Shown one piece after another: positions 23,333 to 36,033 of a stretch of DNA of 64,000 nucleotides. The first letter of the stretch is position 1; each line of letters opens with the position of its first letter. The notes beneath the pieces are model-generated. The model did no database searches. It saw only the letters and a list, made by a program, of their open reading frames with translations, and was not told where the DNA came from. Both the position numbers and the translations under genes were made by a program. Source of the DNA: Bimuria novae-zelandiae CBS 107.79. Lineage: Eukaryota; Ascomycota; Dothideomycetes; Pleosporales; Didymosphaeriaceae. The stretch covers positions 362,111 to 426,110 of the forward strand of contig ML976720.1 in assembly GCA_010015655.1 (NCBI GenBank), read 5' to 3'.

Positions 23333-23462
23333 TACTCCGCCCCACCAGTAAGTTTTCTTCCGAAAAGGCCGTGCGAAGCACAGCCCTATTAACTTCACAA
23401 TAATTTTGCGCGCAACCTACTAAATATTATTAAAAATAGCCTTTTTTTACCTAAATATAATA

Positions 23463-25303
23463 ACGTACATCACGGGCGAGCTGATCACACGGGCGAGCTA
23501 ATTACTTTGCTAAGATCCCACCAAAATCTATACTCTACACAATAGTACAGAACGCGTATAAATAGTTATAAAAAATTATAATAGGCTAATCTACTTAAAA
23601 TCTACTTTTATAAGCTATTTATAAGATATTTTATTATACCTAGCCTTACTATAACGTCTATAGTGCTATTAAGTTAATTTACTTTTATTAGAGCGCCTCC
23701 TCTTTTTTACTTTCTTTTTCTTACTACGTGCCGTAAAGTCCTTTAAGGAAACTAATTACTAGCTATTAGTAGCTATAAAGACTTTTTCCTACTATAATTA
23801 CTTTTTTTTATATAATTTCTATTGCGTGGTAGCCTTATTAGTAGCTTAAAGCTTAGTAATCTACTTTTACGCTAATACTAGCTTATACGCTACTACTACT
23901 ACACCTTTTACTATCTTTTTAAAGGCCTTAACTAGACTTATTAGGGAATTATTTAGGTGCCTCTAAATCCTCTCCTTTACTAGCATTAATTATAATCCTA
24001 ATTCTATGGTGTTACTAAATATTTATAACTACTATATACTATTACGTATAGTATAAGGCAAAGGCGTACGCAGATAGACGTTAAGCTTTAATATTATTAC
24101 TTTCAGGTTAATAGAAATAAGACTAGCACCTTAAAAGCTTTTTTAAATATTACTTTAAGTTATTATAGCCTTAAAAGTAGTAATAAAGGAAGGTAAAAAC
24201 TTAATTTTAGTAATATACGTAATATAGTTACATGTTAGACCCTTAGCTTAGCGCCTATACGCCTTCTTTAATAGCGAGAAATACCTAATATCTAGTAGCT
24301 ATAAGAGGTACGATAAATATAGAGGCATATAAAGGGTAATAATTTTACTATCCTTATAGTATTATTAGAATTCGAGCAAGTTATAGCTTTTATAGCTATT
24401 AATAATAAGTAGCTAATAGCTACTAATAGTATACTTTTTTATATACGCGTTAAAGTGCTTTAGCTATTCTTAAAGACTGTAGAAATCTAGTCACGAGGTA
24501 GATCTTTCTCCTAGTACCAGGCAAAGAGGTGGTGCTTGCCCTAGAAGATAGTAAAGGGTGGAATTGCCTAGCCTATTACATTAACGCCCTAAATAACTAA
24601 AATCTACTTTTAGTTACTTTACTATACGCTTTTTAGCCTGCCTTAACGCTTAGAGCTTATAATAACTATTCTCATTAATATTATACCTATTATAAAACTA
24701 GTTTTGTTAAAGTTATAGGTATCTTTATCTAGGATACTATACTTAGCTATAGTATTCTTTATAAGCCGCAATTAGTCCTATATAATCTTAGGATCCTTAT
24801 AGAGGGCTCTCTTATTATTATACTTTTAATTAATCTTAATTTAGAGCTCTAGCTAGCGCTTTATAAAAGTTATAACTTAGTTCTAACTAATAGGATTACG
24901 GTAACACTTAGCTAGCAAATAATTAGCTATATTTTTTATAATAATAAATTAGGGCAGAAATTCTCACGCGCCTAGGTTAAGTATATACTAAATAATTACT
25001 TACTTTTCTATTTTTAGTAGTTTTATAAAGTTAGGCGTATAGTTATATTAAAAAGCGATTTTAGCGTGTCGCGTGCTAAGTGTACTTTTAAAAGTTATTA
25101 TAGATAGCTTTAACCCGTCGCTAACTTAGAGTCGCGTTTTATTTAATAGCGTAAAGCGTAAGCTATATACGAGCCTCTTTTAATTATAATAGCTAATAAA
25201 GTAGTTAATATATCGCGTTATAGTATTATTAATACTACGTTTTGGTGGGGTTTTGTCAGAGTGGTTAACTCGCCCGTGTGATTAGCTCGCCCGTAAGGTA
25301 CGT
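23463..25303 (-). mobile_element. Second pogo-like DNA transposon, heavily RIP-mutated (1,841 bp)
   Basis: The ends are inverted repeats of about 60 bp with several mismatches: ACGTACATCACGGGCGAGCT at 23463, and its partner read inward from 25303 as ACGTACCTTACGGGCGAGCT. Both are flanked by TA (23461-23462, 25304-25305). As in the neighbouring element, each end carries a duplicated motif, here CACGGGCGAG. The transposase lies on the minus strand: RALYKDP is recognisable near 24800, followed by the first catalytic region. All frames are closed by TAG/TAA. The terminal repeats differ from those of 21484-23332, so this is another family of similar size. Confidence 0.85.
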
Positions 25304-25309
25304 TATCTA

Positions 25310-26652
25310 AAAGTATAAAGAGTGCTAAAACTCACCAATAAAACGATAATACTATTAAAAAATAGTACTAAAGCTATAAAAATATCCCTAGCTACCTATT
25401 AAGATATATATACATATAAATTATATTAGTTACTAAACGCTTCTTTTGCTTATGTAAAGGTAGTAATAATTATTCAACGCGTTACCTATAAATAAAAAGC
25501 TATTTCTTTGCCGTTTTCTTAACACTATTAATAATATAGGTTATAGGATAACAAAACCTATAGTAGAGATATAAGCTCGCGCCTTACTTAAGAATACTTA
25601 TATAGGTAATAGCCTACCTTTAAAAGTAGGCTACTTCTAAGCGTCTCGCTGGCTTGATTATAATAAAAAGTATAAGAAAGTAAGATTTAAGTCTTTAGAA
25701 ATTTAGTAAAAGCTTACCTAGTCTCCTAATTGCTTTTAATAATAGTATAATAGTTTCTAGAAGATTATTAACTATTATAAAAATATTTTTAAAAACTATT
25801 ATAATATAGATAAATACAGCGTATATATTAGAATTACTAAAGACGTTTATTAACTTTTTATTTTATACTTAAATAATAAAGAGTTTATAAGTCTAGTAGA
25901 GTGCGTTAATGCTTTAGGTAATATAAATAAGCTAATAATTATTATTAAGATAGTGTTGATCTTTACGTAGTAAGCTATTAACTTAATAAATAATTACTCT
26001 ATAAATAAAATAAATTTAAGCTATAGTAATAATTATATAGCGTTAAATTAAATTTAGTACTTTAATAAGTTAATAAAGAATAAGTTAAAGGGCAGCTAGC
26101 GTCTCCTATGGCTTTATAGCAATAGATTTTACTATACACGTAAGTTTCTACTATATTATAAGGAGTATAAAATACGCGTTATTACTTTCTTTTTAGGTAC
26201 TACTTACCACTTCTAGCCTCTAGATATAGGCAATTTTTAGCTACTTAAGTACTATTATAGTAAAACTTTTAACTACGCTACGCGCGATAGCTTTATTAAC
26301 ATTAATAAAACTATTTGTATTTTTAATATGAATTAGGTAAAAAAACTTTTAAAAGAAATACTACTAAAAGCAGCTAAAAATGTATAAAGGTTTATTTATA
26401 ATATTTTAAATATTTTTAGCACTTTTAACAGCCTCTAAAAGCATAAAAGGAATTAATAAAGTAAATAAAGAAGGCAACGTTATATCCCCTTCCGTAATGC
26501 CTATTATGTAGTTTTTTTTTAATAAACTAATAGATCTCGCGAAGCTCCTGTGATCGCTTTTTTACCATACTTTTAATAATAAAGCTAAAGAGCTATTACC
26601 TATCCTAGTTAAGTCTTTTACTATATAATAAGCCTCTCGAGCGATCTACTAG
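25310..26652 (+). mobile_element. Third pogo-like transposase remnant (plus strand)
   Basis: Plus-strand sequence near 26080-26400 reads the C-terminal half of a pogo DDE transposase: SYGFIAIDFT, then FLGTTYHFQPLDIGNF, then LLKYYYSKTFNYATRDSF, matching the family pattern of a QPLDVG block followed by YSK and TR. No terminal repeats could be assigned. It ends where an LTR starts at 26653, so the LTR element probably inserted into it. Confidence 0.6.
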
Positions 26653-26999
26653 TGTCCCAATAACCTCCTAGGCAAACTAATAGCCTAGACGTACTATTAA
26701 TAATAATACATTAATAGAGAAACGAGAGTTATAAGCTAGGCTTTTACCTCTAAACTTATACTTTAAGAGCTAACGGTCTAATAGCCTATGCTACAAAGCA
26801 TACTTCTAATTGGTTAGAAACAACGCTAGCTATTTAGGTGTTAGTACCTAGCTAATTAAGATAAATAAATCTATATTAAATAGGGGTAGAAAACTTTTCT
26901 TTCTTACTTAACGACTTATACCTATACGTAGACATTAAACATAATATATCAATCTAGCCTATCTATGCTAAAATATATCTACTTATTACTCTTATAATA
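26653..26999 (+). repeat. LTR of gypsy family A, truncated copy (347 bp)
   Basis: It begins TGTCCCAATAACCTCCTAGG and ends CTCTTATAATA. It matches the family A LTRs at 43744-44090 (also 347 bp), 56917-57622 (347 bp once its insertion is removed) and the solo LTR at 39994-40344. Confidence 0.82.
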
Positions 27000-27895
27000 T
27001 TACGTTAGATTAGCACTAATTTACAGAACTAATTAGACAGACCTGATCCTAATAATATAAGTAATAATGGAATAAATTAAAATACTATAAGAGACCTTGT
27101 AATAGATCTAGTAGGCTCAATAGGAGTCCTCTTAATAGTCTTTTGAATAGATATAGGTTTAGTATTAAGTTAATATAAAGACTTTACGTAAGAAGCTTAA
27201 TTCGCTAAATAAGTCTATTTGCTTTACTAAATTTCTTATATTAACCTTTACTAAGGAGACGTTGGAGTCCTTTATAAAAATACTTAGTAATAGCTTCATA
27301 ACTATAAAAACTATTTATTTAAGCGATAAATGCCTAATTTTTTATATTTAGAGGTAAGAGAAAAGAATTTCCTGTATTTATTTCTTAATTATATATAAAG
27401 CTAAAGGTTAACGTAGATTATTACCCTACTAAACGCGCTGAACTAATATACACCTACTTATAATTAGACTATAACTTAGCCACGCTTATTAACCTACTAA
27501 TTAAATGTAATATTATTATTATAAAGTAGCTAATCGCCTTCCTTTATGCTACGTATAATAATCTCTATAAAACTTTATTAACCCAAAGTAAACTTAATAA
27601 TTTAAAATAAGGAAAGCGACCGTTCCTAAGCTACTTTATAAAATTTAAATATCTTATTATAAATACTTAGCTTAATAATGAGGTATAGATTAATATCTTA
27701 TATTAATTACTACTAAATAAGTATTGTTACATAATATTAGGAGCTTAAATCCCATTTGGTATTAATAACCACGCTAACCTTATTTTCTAATACAATAATA
27801 AAGTTTAGTACCTGTCTATACATTTCCGTTATTAGCTATATACGCGTAGAGACTCGTCGCTAAGACGTTAAAAAGTCCTAAACACTATAGAGTAG
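27000..27895 (+). pseudogene. Truncated internal part (gag region) of gypsy family A
   Basis: This is collinear with 44091-44990 of the full family A element, starting with the shared TTACGTTAGATTA. All frames are closed by RIP. Similarity fades around 27895, shortly before the telomere-like repeat, and no 3' part of this copy is found nearby. Confidence 0.65.
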
Positions 27896-27928
27896 GCTGG
27901 TAAATAGGTTAACGATTACTAAGCTTAG

Positions 27929-28120
27929 ATTAGGGTTAGGTTAAGGTCGCACAGACATTAGGTTAGGGTCAGGTTAAAGTTATACTAGTATTGATATAGG
28001 TTAGGTTAGGTTATTAAAGCGTTAAGTTAGGGTTAAGTTAAGGTTGTTAAAGCGTTAGGTTAGGGTTAAGTTAAGATTATACCAGCTATGTTAGGTTTTA
28101 CTAACCCTATTAGGTTAGGC
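27929..28120 (+). repeat. Interstitial telomere-like repeat (TTAGGG/TTAGGT/TTAAGG)
   Basis: About 190 bp rich in TTAGGG, TTAGGT and TTAAGG, all on one strand. It includes two near-identical 30-bp units starting GTTAAAGCGTTAGGTTAGGG (one with AAG for AGG). TTAGGG is the usual fungal telomere unit. The array is degenerate and internal. It begins just where a family A copy stops. Confidence 0.6.
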
Positions 28121-30331
28121 CTAATATTTAGTATATTAAGGATCTCTTAGGATTATTAATAATTTAACTATACTAGCTATTAATTATAGTAATAAGTTTT
28201 AGTAACGCTTAAGCTTCTAACTCTTTTATAAAGAAAGTTATACGTTTTTATTCTACTTTATTAATAAATAGTTTTAGACCTAAGTAGAATTTTCTACGCT
28301 ATTCTCTTTATCGCCTAGTATATACTCTATAAGCCTTTAAAGAAACTTTTAAGGCACTAGTAAATCTAATATATTATTAATTTTATCATAAGGCCTGTTT
28401 TTGTCATCTAATTTTATCCTTATACTTATTAGTATATTTTACTTATTTAGTTCTTCAAAAATAAAGTTTTAAAGATTTATAATCTACTCTATTATTTCAG
28501 TAGAAAGCTAATATTTTTAATAACCTTTAAAACATACTAATTGCTACCTTTCGTAATTAGTATAGTTAGTGTACCCCTTATAACCTAAATTAATTAAAAG
28601 TTTGGTAGCTTTATGCGCTTACTACTCTTCTAATATATTGAAACTTATTATCACTTTTATATAAGTAGTGCTTAGGTAGAATTTTGTTTTTTTATATATT
28701 TAGCTACTAACTTCTTTAGCTTTCTTTATAAAAAAAATCCTAGCTAACGCTTAAAAGCCTACATGTTTAATAAATAAGCTGTTAAAACTATTTACTATCC
28801 TATAATTTTCGCGTAAAGGAGTTAGACCATTATATATAAGCTATACACTTATAGTTATAATAGAAATTAAAATGGATAAAGAATTATTCTTAATATATGT
28901 ATATATAATAGGCTTTTTATGTCTTATCCTAGATAAGTAGTTACAGTTATACTATAATGAATTTTTATAATAATAATGCCCTATACGCTAGAAGTTTCAA
29001 GGTTAAGTTAAAAATAATTGTATAGTTAAATAGAAACCCGCACTCCACATTCATTTTAAAATAGTATTTACTTAACTTAGTCTTATCCTTTTTAGCTATA
29101 GCTTATAGTACTATAGGCAACTTTAAATTCTCTTAATTTCGTAGTTCCTAATATTATAGACTAAGTACTATCCAGTCTAAGAAATTAAAAAAATAATTAT
29201 ATATAAACTAAATATACTAAATTTACTTGTATAATTGGTTACGTCTTTAAACTATTTTAGTATCTTAGTTGCTAGTTTAAGTACCTTAAGGTCGTGAAAG
29301 TCTATTCTCGCTATTTATTAATATATTTCTAGAGTTTCATTGCAAGCGCACGCATATTATATATTAAATTTTATTATATTTTAACGTTGCGGATAATAAA
29401 CACCTGCTATTTAGGTAGTGAGTGTTATTATGTAGTAATAAAAGGCTTATAACATTACGGTAATATGCCTATAGCGATATTGATAGCTCATAGCTAGTAA
29501 TTAATTAACTTATAATAAATGTATATAATAAAAGTGTACATACTTTGCAAAGAGAATTTAGGACAAGTATTTACGCCTCTATATCCTAAATATAGTGTTT
29601 TTATAGCGTTTCCTTATCTGTAAGCTTAGTAGACGCTACTAGCTTAAGATGCTAAATAATATCTTAAATAATAAAATTAATACTGTAGGCTATATATAGA
29701 ATAAAATTTAATTTTAAGCTTTAATTAAGACTCTTATTAAGTAGCATCGTTTATAGAGTATAAGTAAACGTACTATTATTTTTAGTATTATTATAAGTAA
29801 TAACTAAGAATCATAGTATAGTACTTATTTCTAAAAGAACTTATAGAAGACCTATTATTAGGGTTAAACTGGTATATCTTCCACGCACTAGAATAAAATC
29901 TAGTAACCTTTTATAAAGTTACTAGTTATAATTAATATAGTATCTTTTAACTATAAGGAAACTAAGACAGTTTGCTATAGTCTCTCTATCTAACTTAATG
30001 GAAATTTTTATTATTTTATAAATATAATTAAGAAAAAATACTTTAGCGTAACAGTATAACTCTAAAATATTAATTAAAATTTATAATAACCAGTTAGTAT
30101 AGTATTTAGTTTGAGGAATTATATGAAGTGGTGGAATAATAGCTACTTAATTATTTAAAAAGGCTAGTTATTATAAATTATAACTTAGACACGCTCCTTC
30201 TAAAGCTCTAAGCAGGATAAAATAAAAGCATAGTAAGCTTATTTATAGTTCAAAATTAAAATAATAGGAAAAGTGTAAATTATAATTTATATATAAGAAT
30301 TTTTGTACTTCTATAAAGCAACGTGCTTATA
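28121..30331. other. AT-rich RIP-type sequence, not assigned
   Basis: This is 2.2 kb of TpA-rich sequence with no open frame and no repeat pair I could match. A plus-strand LLGLNWYIFHALE near 29865 faintly resembles the start of a gypsy protease/RT region, but this is too weak for a call. Confidence 0.35.
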
Positions 30332-30339
30332 TAGTTTAT

Positions 30340-30493
30340 GTTCGAAGATCCTGCCATAGGCAGGAGTACCAGAGAGCTCCTTCCTAGCTTCGTGGTTGAT
30401 TTTGGTCGAGCACGTGCATTAGCTTGGCGCGTACTCAACACGTATATAGGCTCAGTAGGCAGGTAGCTTAATCGCAACACCCGTTCTTTTCAT
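30340..30493. mobile_element. GC-normal 154-bp insertion with 8-bp target duplication
   Basis: A short island of ordinary composition sits in AT-rich sequence and is flanked by TAGTTTAT on both sides (30332-30339 and 30494-30501). An 8-bp duplication is typical of hAT elements but also occurs with some SINE-like insertions. No terminal inverted repeat is evident. It contains a small palindrome CCTGCC-ATA-GGCAGG near its left end and CGTTCTTTTCAT at its right end. Confidence 0.5.
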
Positions 30494-30501
30494 TAGTTTA
30501 T

Positions 30502-33230
30502 AAGATACTTAGTCCTAATACCTATTTCATTCTTAAAACTCTTTAGTAATAGGTATTAAAGGGCGAAGCCGTAATTAAAGTAGTATAAATATAAATAGTG
30601 ACCTGTACGTTTAGTAGTGTCTTTAAATTAAGTTCATATTTAACTAAAGCGAGTTTATATGTTTTAGTGTAGGCTAATAATTATAAGATTTTTATCCTAT
30701 TTAGTCTTTTCTTACTATTTATTGTATATAAATAATGTCTTTTATTTTTAATCTGTCTAATATATGTAGCTAGGAATTTATTAATGTAAATTCATTTTAA
30801 TCCTTTACCATTTATATATTAGAAAATGTGGATTTTAAATTTAATATAGTATTTTCGAAAGTTTGCGGGATTATCTCGTTATACTAGTTACAGTTTAAAG
30901 CTATAATATAAGGCTATAATAAAAAAATGTTATTAAAGTAAAGAGTATATTACACTATTATTATTTCTTATACCTTTTAAAGTTATAACCTCTTGCAAAC
31001 GCGTGTATAATAAGCATAAGTCTAATTAAAACTAAAATTCGATAATATATAGTAGTCTCGCACCTAATTAAATACTAATAATAAGGTTAGCGACCCTTAA
31101 ATAATTAGTATTTTATTTATGCTAAAAACTACGCACTAGATTATAATTCGTAGTTATAATAAACGTTAATTATCCCTAGCTCTATATAGTACTAACTATA
31201 ATCTCTAGCTTATTTATCGCTGTTAGAGAAGTTCTCCTATATATTATTTAACACCTTAAAAGCTATATTTATATCTATCTTTATATTTATCGCTGCCTAA
31301 AGCTACGCTTAAAGCTCCTCGTCCTACTTCCTGGTTTTATACTTGTTTTCTATCCCATTATATTACCCATTAATTTTTAAGTTATTATTATTTTTTGCCT
31401 CTTCCTTATACCTATTACTTTAAATAAGTTTAATATATAGTTTATTACCGTGAAGTTATAAATTTTGATTATTACTTAAAAAGTTTAAGATAGTGGTTAG
31501 ATTGAGTTGCCTATAATTTTTAGTACGTATATATAATTAAATAATGCTATAAACTTACTTTTATTATTTATTTTCTATTATTATTAACTCCTTTAGAGTT
31601 AAGTAATCTCGAAAGCTCTACTATTTATCCTTAGCTACCTTATTTTAAAAAAAATTAAAGTTGAATTGTATTAATTCTTTTTTATCGGTCGTAGGCACAA
31701 TCTTCTTAAGAATACTACTATAGCTATAGATTCTAGTAGAGGAGTAATTACTAAAATTCTAATTAAAGCTACTTACGCCTATTTATACAAGTGTTTTTAG
31801 AGCTTTAGCATGCTGTTATTTATTAATCTTTAATTTTATACGGGCTAATTTTATAATAAATACGATTAAGCTTTGTGTACAACTACTTTGCTATAGCTAG
31901 TTAGTATAAAACAGCAATAAATTATTATAAAGGTAGTAATTATGCTTAATATCTAGTTTATCTTGTCTAAAGGCGTAGATAAAGGCACATTAAAGTCTAA
32001 TAAGCACTTAAGGTTAAGGCTTTTATAGTTTATAAAGTTAATAGTAGTTAGCGCATCCTCCTTCACTAAAGTCTTTATAGTAGTACTACTAAACGCGTGC
32101 CGTATCGTAGTAATAATAATTAGCTTATTATTTACTAACTATAACTCTTAAGCTAGCTATTTAGGGGGTTATAACACCTAGGAGAATTATAATATAGACT
32201 ATAGTATTAGCTAACGCGCGCGCTTCTCTAGCTAGGTTAGTAGCTTTATTAAGCGTGTTTGCGTACTTTTAGGCACCTTAATTAATAGCGAAGATAGTAG
32301 AAGATTAAGCTATTATTAGCTTTTTATTAGGCGTTAGCTAGGTTTCCACTCACGCTATAAACGCTTAAGACTAAATTTAGCTACTTTAATAGGCTCTCGA
32401 CTTTATTTTAGTAATAGAGTAAGTATAAAGGTAAGTAAAACGACGTAAAAGTAAGGTATATAGGTAGCTAAGTAAGTTATAGTATAGGATAAGTAATAAT
32501 TAACTTTAACGCGCGGAAAGTACGCGATTCGCTACTAGTTAGTATTATTAGCTTATACTAAGAAAAGTCTGCGCAATGCTATATAGTCTCTAATAATAAA
32601 GATATAGTAAAACTAATAATTCTAATTAATATAGCAGGCTTAGTTTAATATATTTTAAAGTGAAAAACGCTTGTTACTACGTAGTTATAGTTATGGAATT
32701 TTTTTAAGGAATAGTTTAGATAATGAATATATAAATACTTAAGTAATACCTATAAACTAATAGCCACTATAATACTATAATATTGCCTAATTTAGTATCT
32801 TACATATATATTTAAAAGAGAAGGAATAGTGAAGGTATGTAGGTAGGCACTAGTGTTTATTATACTAATAAGAGCTATAAGATGCTATACCTGCCTACTA
32901 AGAGGGGATTCTTATTAGTACAACGTTTAATCCTTAGGTAGAGCTGCTTTTTTTGCTTTAATTAACTATAAAATAGCTTATATTATTATAGGGTTAAGGT
33001 GTTATTTGTAACTTAATACTATAGAAGTATCGTGATTCGTGATCTCTAGAGTTACTTAGTGCCCCTCTTTCCCCCCCCTATTAACCTATTAAATGAATAT
33101 TAAAATATGTGATAGCTTTAATCTCTTTTTTTAATATAACCTTTAAAAAATACACAGTACTTTTTGTTGGGTTAACGTTATTAAATTTAAAAAAATATTA
33201 AACAAATATTTGATGCCTGTTTGGTTGTTG
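30502..33230. other. AT-rich RIP-type sequence, not assigned
   Basis: This is 2.7 kb with no open frame. Scattered CpG-containing patches and GCGCGC near 32215 suggest one or more decayed transposons, but I could not match terminal repeats or a protein family. It ends abruptly about 50 bases before the SET-domain gene's stop. Confidence 0.35.
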
Positions 33231-33285
33231 ACAACACTGGGTGCTCCTGCCTTACTCTCCAGATTCGATCTCTTGCTCCTTTTCC

Positions 33286-34314
33286 TTAGACAAGCTTCGA
33301 GTGTGCTTTCGCCAACACAGCACTCAACCTTTCATTGATAGCGTCAGGTTCATCATGATCGTAGTAATTCCCTTCGATGTACAGGCCCTCCAGGGCAGCG
33401 TTGTATGCCTCCTGGTATCTCCCAGCGCGGTCATTGAGCTCAGCAAGTCTCGCATATCTGCAGTGCAGTCAATCAGATTGAATGTCAAGCATCATACCAC
33501 CAGCAAACTTGCAAACTTACAGATTGGCTACTCTTCGGTCGCTAAAGCCCCATTTAGCCAAGTTGTTCATAAGAACTTCCGCATCCTCTACCCGCTCAGA
33601 AAGTGCCTTCTTATTTCCAGGGGCAGGCATGGGTGCCAAAATGTCCCTAATCATATCCCTCATTTGTCCCCACTCACGAAGAACTCGGGGTCTCTCGTCT
33701 TCATGGCAAGCCCGACATACGCAAACAAAGCACCAGCCTCTCCAGCATTCTCTCTGTCTTTCGGAAAAGACGTCCAGCCAAGGTCTGCGGAAGCTGTATT
33801 CGCATGTAATCTCTTCGTTCACATCAATGTCCTTCGAAGCTATAAGCTTTGTGCGTCCGAGGTTGACGCCATCGACCGTGTTAAAGGCGGTGACATAAGC
33901 AGTGGGTGCGCAAGAGTGATTGACGCGGCTGATGACGGTGAGTACGCTTAACCATTTGGTGCCGTTCTTATCGAAATCGAAGGCGTTGTTTTCGGCTATG
34001 CTGATATCGTCAACACGTTGGTCGCCTACCGATTCCTTTCGGTTGTGTAGATCTCTGAACTTCGTTCTGTCTTCCTCGGACAGCCCTGACACAGCTTTCT
34101 GTATGATGTTGGCTTGCCCCTTGCGCTCTTGTCTGAAGAATTTACTGTTGTCGTCATCATATTCAGCGCTGGGTATGCGTGTGTCAAACTTTATAAGCGG
34201 CATATCCTCTATGATGAGAGTTCCTTTCGGGATTTTGCGGGTAGCAACTAAGCCTTTCCCTGTGGTCACTCCATTATGGGTAACTTGCCACAGTGGGCTG
34301 GTGTTTTGAGCCAT
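33286..34314 (-). CDS. SET-domain protein (321 aa, two exons)
   Basis: This belongs to the SMYD/SET5-like group of SET proteins, which methylate lysines on histones or other proteins. Minus-strand exons are 34314-33521 and 33457-33286, with a 63-nt intron (GTAAGT...CAG). The N-terminal SET-N block is GKGLVATRKIPKGTLIIEDM (residues 20-39). The core has SRVNHSCAPTAYV, with the NHSC motif at 132-135, then ASKDIDVNEEITCEYSF (159-175), where Tyr173 occupies the usual catalytic position. A Cys-rich post-SET segment, WCFVCVCRAC (194-203), could bind zinc. A helical C-terminal tail follows. No MYND finger is seen. The frame is complete and the start is the first Met. It is a single gene next to a RIP block, with the stop only about 55 bases from AT-rich sequence, yet it is undamaged. 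Substrate unknown. Confidence 0.9.
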
Positions 34315-34686
34315 AGTAAAGTATCACCGGATGTATGATAGCTCAAAGAAGCCAGCAGTTGAACAATGTGTGATGGTCAACAATAGGGCCTAGCACCGTC
34401 AGTGGGATATATGTAGCCAGAGCCTCTGATCAGGTGGACCAGTCGGCTTGTACAAACAAAGGTCAACACGAGGAACAAACCGCGAAGACTGTGCGAGCAT
34501 GCCCTAGACATCCGTGAGCGAGGCGACTTAAAAGTACATCTAATACTATTGAATTATATTTACACATGGACTATCTCTTGGGTATCACCTACGCATCTCG
34601 CACTGCATGCAGCGTCCTAATCGTTCTCTCTTCTTATTTCCTTACTCCATCGCCCACTCTGAAAACACTCTTCCCCGTCTCCAGCC
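34315..34686. other. Spacer upstream of the SET gene, no gene called
   Basis: This 370-bp normal-GC gap separates the 5' end of the SET gene from the 3' end of the trefoil-like gene on the same strand. A short plus-strand frame enters it from 34566, but it overlaps the real gene at 34687 and has no features. Confidence 0.35.
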
Positions 34687-35806
34687 TCAAAGCAATCTTT
34701 GCTCTATTTTGGATTCCCCACTTGCCAGCTCTTGTCTTGGCACTTCTCCACCCGATAATTCAACCGGTTCCGGATTGGTGTGCGGCAGCTCAGCCCTCCT
34801 TGCATTCGAGTCGAGTTCCGACGTCTCAGCAACGCCGTAGTGACCATACTTTGTCGCAGTGCCTGCGCTACTGTTATCGCCGTATCCGTTTAATAGGTAG
34901 GGGTTCGATTCGTCCGTACTAGTGGCTGTTGCTGCGCGCCGCTTTCGCCGCCGGAAGAGAAAGAGGCCAAGCACGACCAACGCTATTAGGCCCACGGCAG
35001 CGACGCCTACACCGATTCCCGCTTTCGCCCCTGCGCTAAGACCGCCCGATGGTGCACTAGTTGGCGATGGAGAAGAGGATGGATTCGACACGTTCGTTAT
35101 CAGCGGGTCGGGCACGGGCGCTTGCGTTGCCGTTTGCACCGGGTCTTGCGTTGTTGTGGCCGGCAGCTACGACGTGTCAGCAAACCAGCGCTGAACCGCA
35201 CTCCTCTTAAACTGTTGGACTTACACTAATTGCGGAGCGCGAGAAGTCTTCGCTGTCAATCTTCCCAATGTCCGTACCGTTGACTTCTCCGATAGCTTCG
35301 AAGGAAAACTGTCTTCGTGGGATCAAGGTAAAATTGGACGATATACGCGCCTCTGTGCCGTCATCCTCATCGTGCTCGCCGCCAATCTCCAAAAGCCAGT
35401 CGGTCCCATTTGCCTTGTTTGTGAGCTGGAACGTGCCGTCCCGCCAGGACTCAATCTTCCAGTACACCGACGAATCCGAAACGTTATCCCTGACCATGCG
35501 CGCGATTGTACGGCTTGTCAAGTTCGTCCGATCTCTGGCGTAGTTTGTCGACAGATAGCCGTTCGGCCCCCCTGCCGCTGTCCTCAGAACATAGTATTCT
35601 TCATCGAAAGCAAGGATCTGCCATTTTTGCGTGGGTTGGTCTTCCTCTATCTGGTTTGTGGATTTGAAAGCAGCACCGGTGGTCGTGTTCTGTTTGGTGG
35701 TGTCTTCGAGTAAAGGGTCGCCGAAAACGAGATAGGTACCGACGAACGAGTTATCTTTGTCGTCACCGACGTAAATATGGTACCATTGATTTTCGTCGAA
35801 ATTCAT
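34687..35806 (-). CDS. Single-pass membrane protein with trefoil-like ectodomain (353 aa, two exons)
   Basis: Minus-strand exons are 35806-35225 and 35166-34687, with a 58-nt phase-0 intron. Residues 1-180 resemble a ricin-B-like beta-trefoil: repeated W/Y-containing blocks such as QWYHIYV, QKWQILAFDEEYYVL, GYLSTNY, VYWKIESWRDGTFQLTN and DWLLEIGG. Several N-x-S/T sites suggest an extracellular face. A Ser/Thr/Pro-rich stalk follows (about 195-235), then GAKAGIGVGVAA and one membrane segment (about 243-265), stopped by RRRKRR (266-271), and a cytoplasmic tail of about 80 residues. This layout is common in fungal surface proteins and suggests carbohydrate sensing or binding at the wall. Two TGA codons lie just upstream of the start Met. 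No cleavable signal peptide is seen, so either the anchor directs insertion or an upstream exon was missed. Substrate and role are unknown. Confidence 0.75.
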
Positions 35807-36033
35807 TTTGCGAAGAGCTTGTCATCACAAGAACGAAGAGTGGACTGTAGTTGGTGGGAGACAACTCCCCAGGAAATGGAAGATGTTCTGTGAGTGGGAA
35901 GCGGCCGAGCTCAAATGGCCCCAGACTACAGCCCGCACGAGTGGGTCCAGGGCTGATGCTCGGATCGTACCGTGCCATAGCATTGGCTCACCACACATTT
36001 CGAGCTAACCTTAATCTTGGCCTGCAGGAATAG

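Noticed and set aside
30280..30480. Minus-strand 66-codon frame in AT-rich DNA
   Set aside because: It arises only because the GC-normal 154-bp insertion lacks stops; no homology or start context supports it.
33241..33951. A 236-codon plus-strand open frame
   Set aside because: Antisense to the SET gene, whose minus-strand frame has NHSC and EEITCEY motifs and a good intron.
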